A stretch of 15,234 nt of DNA from Gammaproteobacteria bacterium (GTDB lineage: Bacteria > Pseudomonadota > Gammaproteobacteria > Xanthomonadales > Marinicellaceae): assembly GCA_030426705.1 (NCBI GenBank), contig JAUHXW010000025.1:1-15234 (forward strand), written 5' to 3'. Positions 5,359-11,685 of this stretch are shown here, piece by piece (within the stretch, counting starts at the first letter, position 1; each line of letters opens with the position of its first letter). The position numbers and the translations under genes were made by a program. Below the pieces are notes generated by a model. That model was not told the origin of the DNA and ran no database searches. It saw only the letters and a program-made list of their open reading frames with translations.

Positions 5359-6432
5359 TCAAGTCATTAAAATTTGTATGATTTGATTAGTAAAAGCAGT
5401 CGTACCAACCAAATGACAACCATCCTGCATGATATCAGCGGTTCGGAAGCCTTGATTTAAAGTTTCTTCAATGGCATGTTCGATGGCTTCGGCTTGTTGA
5501 TTCATGTTCAGGGAATGCCGCAGTAGCATGGCCAAAGACAACAATTGTGCCATCGGATTGGCTTTATCCTGACCGGCAATGTCCGGTGCTGAACCTCCTG
5601 ATGGTTCATACAGGCCTTTGCCATCGCGGCTGAAACTGGCTGAAGGCATCATCCCCAGGCTGCCAGGTAAGGCGCTGGCAGCATCTGACAAAATATCTCC
5701 AAACAAATTACCGGTGGCAATCACATCAAATTGTGCCGGATTCAGAATCAATTGCATGGCGCAGTTATCAACCAGCATGTGTGAAAGAACGACATTGGGG
5801 TAATCTGTGGCCACTTGATCAAACACCTGACGCCACAATTTTGAAGTGTCGAGCACGTTGGCTTTGTCAACCGAGGTGAGTTTTCCGGAGCGTTTTTCGG
5901 CAGTTTGAAAGGCCTGATGAGCCATGTGTTCTATCAATTTGGCATCGTAATTAGCAGTGTCTTGCGCATAGGTGTTGTCTTGCTCATGCCAGGTTTTTTT
6001 CTCACCAAAATAAATGTCTCCCAATAATTCACGCAAAATCAGAATTTCATCGCAACCGGCCAATCTTGAATTTTTCAAAGGCGAGATGTTTTGCAGGGCA
6101 GGATAAAACTTGGCCGGACGGTAATTGACAGATAAGTTGAGATGATTTCTCAGCGCCAGAATTGAGTTAACCTCGCAGTTTCGCCATTTTGGTTGATCAC
6201 TGTGTTCAACCGGGCCGCCGACAGAACCGAATAGCACCGCATCAGCATCATCAATCAATCGTTTGGTCTCATCAGGAAAATGAGTGGCATGTTCGACATA
6301 AGCGGCGCCACCAATTAGGCCATGTTGAGTTTGAACTTCCGGTGCAACGCATTCAAGTACCCGCAAAGTTTGTGCCATCACTTCCGGGCCGATGCCATCA
6401 CCGGGCAATACTGCAATCATCTTCTCGCTCAT
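5359..6432 (-). CDS. leuB: 3-isopropylmalate dehydrogenase
   Basis: LeuB oxidatively decarboxylates (2R,3S)-3-isopropylmalate to 2-oxoisocaproate with NAD+, the third step of leucine synthesis in the cytoplasm. The 357-residue length is normal. Visible motifs are LPGDGIGPEV (residues 9-18), FGSVGGP (68-74), RELLGDIYFGEKK (134-146), the catalytic SVDKANVL (K190), NLFGDILSDAASALPGSLG (242-260; metal-binding Asp246 and Asp250) and GLYEPSGGSAPDIAG. The usual ANLRP substrate segment reads VNYRPAKFY here, keeping the arginine. The start overlaps the leuD stop (ATGA, 6429-6432). It is the last gene of leuACDB, an order different from E. coli leuABCD. No intrinsic terminator is visible between it and the convergent regulator gene. 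Confidence 0.97.
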   Translation of the reverse strand: MSEKMIAVLPGDGIGPEVMAQTLRVLECVAPEVQTQHGLIGGAAYVEHATHFPDETKRLIDDADAVLFGSVGGPVEHSDQPKWRNCEVNSILALRNHLNLSVNYRPAKFYPALQNISPLKNSRLAGCDEILILRELLGDIYFGEKKTWHEQDNTYAQDTANYDAKLIEHMAHQAFQTAEKRSGKLTSVDKANVLDTSKLWRQVFDQVATDYPNVVLSHMLVDNCAMQLILNPAQFDVIATGNLFGDILSDAASALPGSLGMMPSASFSRDGKGLYEPSGGSAPDIAGQDKANPMAQLLSLAMLLRHSLNMNQQAEAIEHAIEETLNQGFRTADIMQDGCHLVGTTAFTNQIIQILMT

Positions 6433-7037
6433 TGTGGCGCACCTGTGAAATCAATAAACAATTGCTGATTAATGGCTGCCTGCTGGTGACGGGTTATGGC
6501 TACTTGCTGTGACAGCAAATAATCCAGCTCGCTGTGTCCATGGGTCAGGCAATGCTGAAAGAATGGATTGATGTCGAAAAGATAGGCTTCGTTACCCGCT
6601 TGAATTTTAGCTGTCACCAAATCAATGGTAATCTGAAATTCATGGTCTTTTGCCTGCTGCGCCCACTGTTGACAAAGGGTTACTGGTTGTTCAATCAACA
6701 CCAGGCCATTTTTACGGGCATTGTTGCTGAATATATCAGCAAATGAGGGCGCAATGATGGCCTGAAAACCCAGTTCCTGAATGGCCCAAACGGCATGTTC
6801 ACGGGATGAGCCACATCCGAAATTATCACCGGTGATGAGCACTTTGGCTTTTTGGTATTTGTTTTGATTGAGGACAAAGTCAGGATCGGCTTGTTTTAAA
6901 CGCGCGAAAGCATGTTGCCCATAACCGCTTTTTGAGGTTTGGGTCAAATGTTGTGCCGGGATGATGATGTCGGTGTCGATGTCATCCATCATCATGGGTG
7001 CGCACAAGCCTTGGATGGTGGTTATTTGCTTATTCAT
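6429..7037 (-). CDS. leuD: 3-isopropylmalate dehydratase small subunit
   Basis: LeuD is the swivelling small subunit that pairs with LeuC to isomerise 2-isopropylmalate to 3-isopropylmalate. The 202-residue length is typical of the bacterial two-subunit enzyme. The signature DNFGCGSSREHAVWA (about residues 71-85) contains the substrate-binding GSSREH loop, and MMMDDIDTDIIIPAQHL (about 15-31) is the conserved N-terminal stretch. It starts at ATG 7037, which overlaps the leuC stop as ATGA, with a perfect AGGAGG four bases before it, so it should be translated strongly despite coupling. It overlaps leuB by four bases at its end. Confidence 0.97.
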   Translation of the reverse strand: MNKQITTIQGLCAPMMMDDIDTDIIIPAQHLTQTSKSGYGQHAFARLKQADPDFVLNQNKYQKAKVLITGDNFGCGSSREHAVWAIQELGFQAIIAPSFADIFSNNARKNGLVLIEQPVTLCQQWAQQAKDHEFQITIDLVTAKIQAGNEAYLFDINPFFQHCLTHGHSELDYLLSQQVAITRHQQAAINQQLFIDFTGAPQ

Positions 7038-8431
7038 GAAGCCTCCTTTTGGGTGTAAGTGTTTTGGTATTCGCTGGTGATGAACCCTGCCAAAGCGCTA
7101 TAGGCCACAGTTGCCGGTGATGCCAGATGGGTGATGCTGCCAGTGCCTTGGCGGCCGATGAAATTGCGGTTGGTGCTGCTGATACACCGTGAACCAGCGG
7201 GTACTTTGTCGTCATTCATGCCCAGGCACATTGAACAACCGGGCATACGGAACTCAGCACCCGCTGTGGTGAAAATTTGATCCAATCCTTCTGCCTGAGC
7301 TTGTTGCATCACCTGTTCTGAGCCGGGGACGATGTACATGGTGACATGTTCTGCAATTTGGTGGCCATCGAGTATTTGAGCGACCACCCGCAAGTCTTCA
7401 ATGCGCCCATTGGTGCAGGAGCCGACAAAAGCCCAATCAACCGGCAGACCGGCCAGCGGTTGAGCCGTTGTCAGTTTGACATAATCCAGCGATTCATTGA
7501 AATTGATTTTGCCTGTTGGAATGACCTGATTGATACCAATGGTTTGTTCCGGATTGGTGCCCCAGCTGACTTGTGGTTGTAAAAGGCTGATATCGAGTTC
7601 AACCGTTTGGTCATAATCACAAGCGACATCGCTGTGTAGGCTTTTCCAGAAATCCGTGGCTGTTTGCCATTGAGCACCTTTTGGCGCATAAGGGCGGTTT
7701 TTGATGTAATCGAAAGTGGTTTGATCAGGTGCAATCAAACCCGCAATCGCCCCACATTCGATACTCATATTGCACAAGGTCATGCGTTGTTCCATCGATA
7801 AAACCTGAATCGCTTCGCCGGTGTACTCAATCACGTGTCCGGTGGCACCACCGATACCAATTTGCGCAATCAAATACATGATCATGTCTTTGGCATAGCA
7901 ATTGGCTGGTAATTGTCCGGTGAAGTGCACCCGCATCACTTTGGGGCGTTTCATTAAAATAGCGCCAGCTGCGAACACATGAGCCAGTGTTGAGGTGCCA
8001 ATGCCGAAGGCCAATGTGCCAAAAGCGCCATGGGTGGCGGTGTGTGAATCACCACAAACCAGGGTCATACCTGGTTGAGTGATACCCAGTTCAGGGCCAA
8101 CCACATGCACAATGCCCTGATGCTGGCTGTCCAAATCACAAAGGGTGATTCCATGCTTTTGACAATTGTTTCTCAATAATTCGATTTGTTGTTTGGCTGT
8201 TTGGTCATAAATTTCATGGCGATTTTGGCGAGTTGGGATGCTGTGATCGATGGTGGCCAAAAATTGTTTGGGGTTTTGAATGGACAGCCCTTGCTCCTCA
8301 ATCATCGCAAAAGCCTGCGCGGAAGTCACTTCATGCAACAAGGCAAAATCAATGCGCAAAACATCCGGAAAACCCGATTCATGTTGAACCACATGTTGTT
8401 GCCAAATTTTTTCTACAATATTTTGTTTCAT
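7034..8431 (-). CDS. leuC: 3-isopropylmalate dehydratase large subunit
   Basis: LeuC is the aconitase-family subunit that carries the [4Fe-4S] cluster for the leucine-branch isomerase. The cluster ligands are visible as Cys339 (FVGSCTNGR) and Cys399/Cys402 (MPGCSMCLGMNDD). CGDSHTATHGAFGTLAFGIG is the conserved active-site segment. The length from ATG 8431 is 465 residues, normal for the family (about 465-470). The frame is also open to a TTG at 8437, but that would overlap the leuA stop; ATG 8431, two bases after the leuA stop with GAGAG upstream, is the better start. The stop overlaps leuD. Confidence 0.97.
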   Translation of the reverse strand: MKQNIVEKIWQQHVVQHESGFPDVLRIDFALLHEVTSAQAFAMIEEQGLSIQNPKQFLATIDHSIPTRQNRHEIYDQTAKQQIELLRNNCQKHGITLCDLDSQHQGIVHVVGPELGITQPGMTLVCGDSHTATHGAFGTLAFGIGTSTLAHVFAAGAILMKRPKVMRVHFTGQLPANCYAKDMIMYLIAQIGIGGATGHVIEYTGEAIQVLSMEQRMTLCNMSIECGAIAGLIAPDQTTFDYIKNRPYAPKGAQWQTATDFWKSLHSDVACDYDQTVELDISLLQPQVSWGTNPEQTIGINQVIPTGKINFNESLDYVKLTTAQPLAGLPVDWAFVGSCTNGRIEDLRVVAQILDGHQIAEHVTMYIVPGSEQVMQQAQAEGLDQIFTTAGAEFRMPGCSMCLGMNDDKVPAGSRCISSTNRNFIGRQGTGSITHLASPATVAYSALAGFITSEYQNTYTQKEAS

Positions 8432-8433
8432 GG

Positions 8434-10053
8434 TCAATCTCTCATGCCAACTTGGATGGGGTAATCATCTTGTTCGTTTTTGATGCCATAGTTTTCGGCA
8501 ATCAAGTACTGGTTACAGGCGTCTATCAATGCTTTTAAGGCAGCGGATTCGATGTCGTGGTCATGCGCTTTGCCTCGATAAAATTCATCATTCACCGCAA
8601 TTGAAATGGTTGCATAGGCATCGGCATGTCGGCCTGGTTCTTTGGATTCACTGCGGTAAGATTGAATTTTGAAAGGTTCAAAACGTTCACTTAAAAATCG
8701 ATGTAAAGCCGTAGTAGCGGTGTCACTGTCTTTGCAGACTATGTCAATCTGCTCATCTGCGCCGAAGACTTGTGCTTGCATGGCAAAATGCTTTTCATCA
8801 TAGAAAGTTTCAAAGCTGATTGCGCTGACTTTGATGGGTGATCGGTAAGCGAAATAGGCTTGCATGAACTCTTCATCTGTCAGCCCCTTGCGGCGGTTTT
8901 TGTGAAAATCCTTGATGAATTGCATGATGGTTTGTCGTTCATGATTTTCACAGACAAAGCCGTGTTTACGGATGATAGATTGGGCATGATTGCTGCCACT
9001 TAACGGTCCAAAAACAAAAGAAATGCTTTGTCCCACTTCGCGTGGCGGAAACGGCTGATAAACATGTGAATTTTTTAAAATGGCATTGGTGTGTCCACCG
9101 GAAGAATGTTTGGCGGCATTGTCACCGCTGATGGGCCAATGTGGTTGTCTGTCCAGCATGTGTTGACTGACAAAATCTGAGATTTTGCGGATGTGCCGGG
9201 TACGGCATTGGGTTTGGAATGATTCATTGGGCTGGCTGTTGCCAAACGTTTTGATGTACATGATGCATTGTTCCAAAGCGGCATTACCGGCACGTTCACC
9301 GATACCGTTGAAGCAACCTTCAACTTGCGTGGCAGGACCTGAAAACACAGCCCGCATGCTGTTGTCCAAAGCCAGCCCAAAATCATTGTGGCAGTGCACA
9401 GACCAGTTGATTTCACGACTTGGGAAACGTGATTTGATGATGTCAGCATGGATGTTCATGTGGTTCACGAAATAATCATCGCCTTGTAAATAACAGGCAC
9501 GCCCAATGGTGTCAGGGCAATTGATTGTGGTCGCACCGGCGGCCACGGCGGTGCTAATCAGCTCAGTGGTGAAGTCAAAGTTTTCAGCCATTTGCGAATA
9601 GGCTTCAGGGCTGAATTCAACTTCGCAACCAGCAGCCACCGCCATTTGAATCATCTGGCTTACATCAGCCAAAATTTGTGTCTTATTGTTGGCATAATTG
9701 CCCAAAGAGGCTTGCATTAACTCGGGGGCTACCGGTAAATAAACATGCAAAATGGCTCGATCAGATGGAATCAAGGGCTGCAAAGCATCAATGGTTTGCT
9801 TGACCTGGTCTTCGCGCAATTGGCTCAAAGCAGCCACTTTGGGACTGCTGGTTTTTTGTGCATACATCTTGGCAATTTGATTAACGATTTTGAAGTCCTC
9901 TGCGCTGGCACTGGGAAAACCTGCTTCCAAAATATCGATGTTAATTTGGCTGGCCAACTGCGCATATTCGATGTTTTTGGTGTAACTCATACCGGCACCC
10001 GGACATTGTTGACCATCACGCAAAGTAGTATCAAAAATTTTAATGTGTTTCAT
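8434..10053 (-). CDS. leuA: 2-isopropylmalate synthase, divergent LeuA type
   Basis: LeuA condenses acetyl-CoA with 2-oxoisovalerate, the committed step of leucine synthesis, and is normally feedback-inhibited by leucine. The start is ATG 10053, with GGAG 7 nt upstream, giving 539 residues (E. coli 523). The TIM-barrel domain has FDTTLRDGQQCPGAGM (7-22, Arg12 and metal-binding Asp13), LEAGFPSAS, the metal-binding His pair HCHND (220-224) and GCFNGIGERAGNAALEQC. The C-terminal part (about 400-520; SISFVF... then TALHRFLSERF and SIAVNDEFYRG) is the LeuA dimer/allosteric domain. The DGQQCPGAGM motif departs from the common DGEQ form and suggests a distinct LeuA clade. It is the first gene of leuACDB, preceded by a leader with a leucine-rich peptide. 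The function is supported by its operon partners. Confidence 0.93.
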   Translation of the reverse strand: MKHIKIFDTTLRDGQQCPGAGMSYTKNIEYAQLASQINIDILEAGFPSASAEDFKIVNQIAKMYAQKTSSPKVAALSQLREDQVKQTIDALQPLIPSDRAILHVYLPVAPELMQASLGNYANNKTQILADVSQMIQMAVAAGCEVEFSPEAYSQMAENFDFTTELISTAVAAGATTINCPDTIGRACYLQGDDYFVNHMNIHADIIKSRFPSREINWSVHCHNDFGLALDNSMRAVFSGPATQVEGCFNGIGERAGNAALEQCIMYIKTFGNSQPNESFQTQCRTRHIRKISDFVSQHMLDRQPHWPISGDNAAKHSSGGHTNAILKNSHVYQPFPPREVGQSISFVFGPLSGSNHAQSIIRKHGFVCENHERQTIMQFIKDFHKNRRKGLTDEEFMQAYFAYRSPIKVSAISFETFYDEKHFAMQAQVFGADEQIDIVCKDSDTATTALHRFLSERFEPFKIQSYRSESKEPGRHADAYATISIAVNDEFYRGKAHDHDIESAALKALIDACNQYLIAENYGIKNEQDDYPIQVGMRD

Positions 10054-10153
10054 TTTTATTGCTCCAGATGACGAAAAGCAAAACGCAACGAGGCACGGTT
10101 CAAAGGTCAATGCTTCGAATGCTTCACGTCAAATTATTAATTTTATTTAGGGT

Positions 10154-10180
10154 TGTTCTGTTGAGTCAGAACAGTCTCAA
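10154..10180 (-). promoter_or_regulatory. Interleaved hairpins in the leu leader RNA
   Basis: In minus-strand RNA order, TTGAG (10180-10176) can pair with CTCAA (10165-10161), and TGTTCTG (10173-10167) with CAGAACA (10160-10154). The two stems are interleaved, so they either exclude each other or form a pseudoknot. They start 17 nt after the leader-peptide stop, where a ribosome on or near the stop would interfere. An AU-rich stretch without a U-run follows, so this is not an intrinsic terminator. Confidence 0.45.
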
Positions 10181-10184
10181 GTGT

Positions 10185-10211
10185 TTGATTCGAATATTAA
10201 AGTTGAATCAA
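10185..10211 (-). promoter_or_regulatory. Hairpin spanning the end of the leucine leader ORF
   Basis: TTGATTC (10211-10205) and GAATCAA (10191-10185) form a perfect 7-bp stem around a 13-nt loop holding the stop codon of the leader peptide. The 5' arm begins at the last Leu codon of the run, so a ribosome stalled for lack of charged tRNA-Leu would block or reshape it. Confidence 0.45.
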
Positions 10212-10316
10212 GAGGAGGAGAGAGAGGAGCAAAAGGAGGGCGTTACTAATTTCAGTGTTTTGATGAAACTGTCTGTTGGTCCCGGAGGACTTATAGGTCA
10301 TATCTTGCCGGTTCAT
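10197..10316 (-). CDS. leuL: Leucine-rich leader peptide of the leu operon
   Basis: This short ORF encodes 39 residues, starting MNRQDMTYKS and ending ALLLLLSLLLLIQL, so ten of the last 13 residues are leucine. GGAGGT sits 4 nt before the ATG (10321-10326), a better ribosome-binding site than most genes here have. It lies between the candidate leu promoter and leuA, with 143 bp between its stop and the leuA start. Such a peptide is the expected sensor for charged tRNA-Leu: ribosome pausing in the Leu run changes RNA folding or transcription termination downstream. It shares no sequence with E. coli LeuL beyond the Leu run. The Leu codons are CTC, CTT and TTG only, making the tract almost pure pyrimidine. 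The start codon lies in the loop of a 5-bp hairpin (10305-10309 with 10317-10321). The reading frame is seen; the role is inferred from family precedent. Confidence 0.85.
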   Translation of the reverse strand: MNRQDMTYKSSGTNRQFHQNTEISNALLLLLSLLLLIQL

Positions 10317-10355
10317 GGCAACCTCCAATTTTGTAAAAATAAGTCACAAAAACGT

Positions 10356-10384
10356 GTTATGTTCATCAAAAAAATGAACGCCTT
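10356..10384 (-). promoter_or_regulatory. Candidate leuACDB promoter with embedded operator
   Basis: On the minus strand CATAAC (10361-10356) is a possible -10 box; the -35 position 17 bp upstream (AAGGCG, 10384-10379) is poor, so an activator may be needed. Between them lies the inverted repeat GTTCAT (10361-10366) and ATGAAC (10374-10379), separated by 7 nt. The arrangement mirrors the ilv promoter on the other strand. The position fits the leader peptide, 40 bp downstream. Confidence 0.4.
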
Positions 10385-10467
10385 TTTCTAAGCTAACACA
10401 GCTTTCACAATATTCAAAAGGATTTTTTTATAACAAAATCACATAAGCATTTTTTTTAAAAAAAGTA

Positions 10468-10496
10468 TTGACATTCATTTTTTCATGAACCAACAT
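10468..10496 (+). promoter_or_regulatory. Candidate ilv operon promoter
   Basis: TTGACA (10468-10473) is a perfect -35 box. With 17-bp spacing the -10 is CAACAT (10491-10496), which is weak. The spacer is filled by the GTTCAT-type inverted repeat. A start near 10503 would give a leader of about 285 nt with the leader peptide and attenuator before ilvE. Confidence 0.5.
10473..10490. promoter_or_regulatory. Second copy of the GTTCAT/ATGAAC inverted repeat
   Basis: ATTCAT (10473-10478) and ATGAAC (10485-10490) form an inverted repeat with one mismatch around a 6-nt T-rich centre. Read on the minus strand it closely matches the plus-strand repeat at 10361-10379: GTTCAT, one base, an A-run, then ATGAAC or ATGAAT. 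Two such sites in one divergent promoter region suggest operators for a common regulator, which I cannot name. Confidence 0.5.
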
Positions 10497-10508
10497 ACGC
10501 CAAAACGA

Positions 10509-10546
10509 GCTTAAAAGTTCCGCAAAGAAAACCTGAGTTTTTAAGC
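10509..10546 (+). promoter_or_regulatory. Hairpin near the 5' end of the ilv leader RNA
   Basis: GCTTAAAA (10509-10516) and TTTTAAGC (10539-10546) form a perfect 8-bp stem with a 22-nt loop. It would lie just after the predicted transcription start and before the leader peptide. It may stabilise the 5' end; it has no terminator-type U-run. Confidence 0.35.
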
Positions 10547-10599
10547 AATTTACCAATTTTTATAAACGATAAATTTTAAATAAACAAAAAAATCCGAAC

Positions 10600-10677
10600 A
10601 TGAATTTATTAGCCAATACTCAACTCATTAACGTCGTCGTAGTCATTCTCGTGATTATCGGCCCACGTGTGTGGTGA
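10600..10677 (+). CDS. ilvL: Branched-chain amino acid leader peptide of the ilv operon
   Basis: This 25-residue ORF contains six Val, four Ile and four Leu, concentrated in QLINVVVVILVIIG (residues 8-21). It lies 111 bp before ilvE and just ahead of an intrinsic terminator, exactly as ilvL does in enterobacterial ilv operons. The ribosome-binding site is weak (an A-rich stretch). Stalling at Val/Ile/Leu codons under starvation should mask RNA segment 1 and allow the antiterminator to form, so the operon would answer to all three amino acids. Confidence 0.9.
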   Translation: MNLLANTQLINVVVVILVIIGPRVW

Positions 10678-10721
10678 GTTCGGCAAACAATTGGTTCATC
10701 CAAAAAAAGCCCTTCTCACCA
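10622..10721 (+). promoter_or_regulatory. ilv attenuation switch: protector and antiterminator pairings
   Basis: Segment 1 (10622-10630, AACTCATTA) pairs with segment 2 (10672-10680, TGGTGAGTT) over 9 bp, with two G-U pairs. Segment 2 (10672-10678, TGGTGAG) also pairs with CTCACCA (10715-10721) over 7 bp; that stretch overlaps the 5' arm and fills the loop of the terminator. Segment 1 is inside the leader ORF just before the Val/Ile codons, and segment 2 covers the leader stop codon, so ribosome position selects the structure. Confidence 0.75.
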
Positions 10722-10738
10722 AGAAGGGCTTTTTTTTT
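10702..10738 (+). terminator. Intrinsic terminator (ilv attenuator)
   Basis: AGCCCTTCT (10708-10716) and AGAAGGGCT (10722-10730) form a perfect 9-bp stem with loop CACCA, extended by an A-run before and a run of nine T (10730-10738) after. It lies 25 bp after the leader-peptide stop and 50 bp before ilvE. With the alternative pairing of its 5' arm this is the attenuator of the operon. Confidence 0.93.
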
Positions 10739-10788
10739 GATTTTAATTTTATGACTCCAAAAAACCAAAACTAAAAAAGAGTGAGATT

Positions 10789-11685
10789 ATGTACTACGAT
10801 AACAACACAGTGACCTACTACGACGGGGAATGGCAGTTAGCCAGAGACAGCAAAACCGGTTTGTACCAACAATCATTTCACTATGGTAACGGTGTCTTTG
10901 AGGGCATCAGAGCCTATGCCACCGACCAAGGCACCAAGATTCTTCGCGCCCAGGAACATTATGAGCGTTTGTTGTATTCAGCCAAAACCATGCATCTTGA
11001 TCTCGACTACACGGTGGATGAATTGATTGAGTTGACTTATCAGTTGTTGGAAAAAAACCATTTACAGGATGCCTACATCCGTCCTTTGGTTTTTACCCAC
11101 GAAAAACTGGGTCTGCAAGCTGAAAACAAGACGCATTTGTTCATCTGTGCCTGGGACTGGAGCCAATACTTCGATGAAGGTCAATTGAGTATGAAAGTCT
11201 CGCCATATTGTCGCCCTGATCCAAAATCATGTCATGTGGAAGCCAAGGTTTCCGGTCACTACGTGAACTCCATTCTGGCAATGAAGGATGCGCATGCCGA
11301 TGGTTATAATGATGCCTTGTTAATCGATCAGAAAGGTTACATCGCTGAAGCCTCTGGTGCCAATTTCTTTCTGCAAAAAGACGGCAAACTGTTCACGCCA
11401 CCCAGGGGCAATATCTTACCTGGTATTACCCGCTCAATTGTGATGGAACTGGCAAAAGTCAATGATATTGAAGTGGAAGAGAAACATTTTAAACCAGAAG
11501 AGGTTTTCGGTGCAGAAGGTGCTTTTCTGACTGGTACAGCGGTGGAAATCAAAGCCATAGGTGCTGTCAACAAGCATCCATTCAGTCTGAACTGGGAGGA
11601 CACCTTTGGAGCGAAGTTGCAAAAACAATTCCATCAGGTCGTTCGTCATCAAAAAGTTAACCACAAAAAAACCAAGGCCGCCTGA
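10789..11685 (+). CDS. ilvE: Branched-chain amino acid aminotransferase
   Basis: IlvE is a fold-type IV PLP enzyme that transfers the amino group of glutamate to 2-oxoisocaproate, 2-oxoisovalerate and 3-methyl-2-oxovalerate, giving Leu, Val and Ile. The 298-residue length is typical. Visible motifs are SFHYGNGVFEGIRAY (29-43), the PLP lysine K153 in EAKVSGHYVNS, the class IV signature GYIAEASGANFF, the phosphate-binding region GNILPGITRS, and FLTGTAVEI near the C-terminus. The start ATG 10789 has AGTGAG just upstream. It is the first structural gene after the attenuator, unlike E. coli where ilvG comes first. Its stop shares one base with the ilvD start (TGATG), implying coupled translation. 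Confidence 0.96.
   Translation: MYYDNNTVTYYDGEWQLARDSKTGLYQQSFHYGNGVFEGIRAYATDQGTKILRAQEHYERLLYSAKTMHLDLDYTVDELIELTYQLLEKNHLQDAYIRPLVFTHEKLGLQAENKTHLFICAWDWSQYFDEGQLSMKVSPYCRPDPKSCHVEAKVSGHYVNSILAMKDAHADGYNDALLIDQKGYIAEASGANFFLQKDGKLFTPPRGNILPGITRSIVMELAKVNDIEVEEKHFKPEEVFGAEGAFLTGTAVEIKAIGAVNKHPFSLNWEDTFGAKLQKQFHQVVRHQKVNHKKTKAA

Noticed and set aside
5340..5366. Possible terminator between the HxlR gene and leuB
   Set aside because: GACTT/AAGTC near 5355-5365 is only a 5-bp stem with a 1-nt loop and no T-tract, so it is not a credible terminator.
8186..8538. Plus-strand ORFs across the leuA-leuC junction
   Set aside because: They are antisense to well-supported coding sequence and have no recognisable motif or ribosome-binding site.
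10059..10391. 110-codon plus-strand ORF in the leu-ilv intergenic region
   Set aside because: It is the antisense shadow of the leucine leader peptide (its Glu/Gln-rich part mirrors the Leu codons), crosses the candidate leu promoter, starts with a rare codon and has no recognisable domain.
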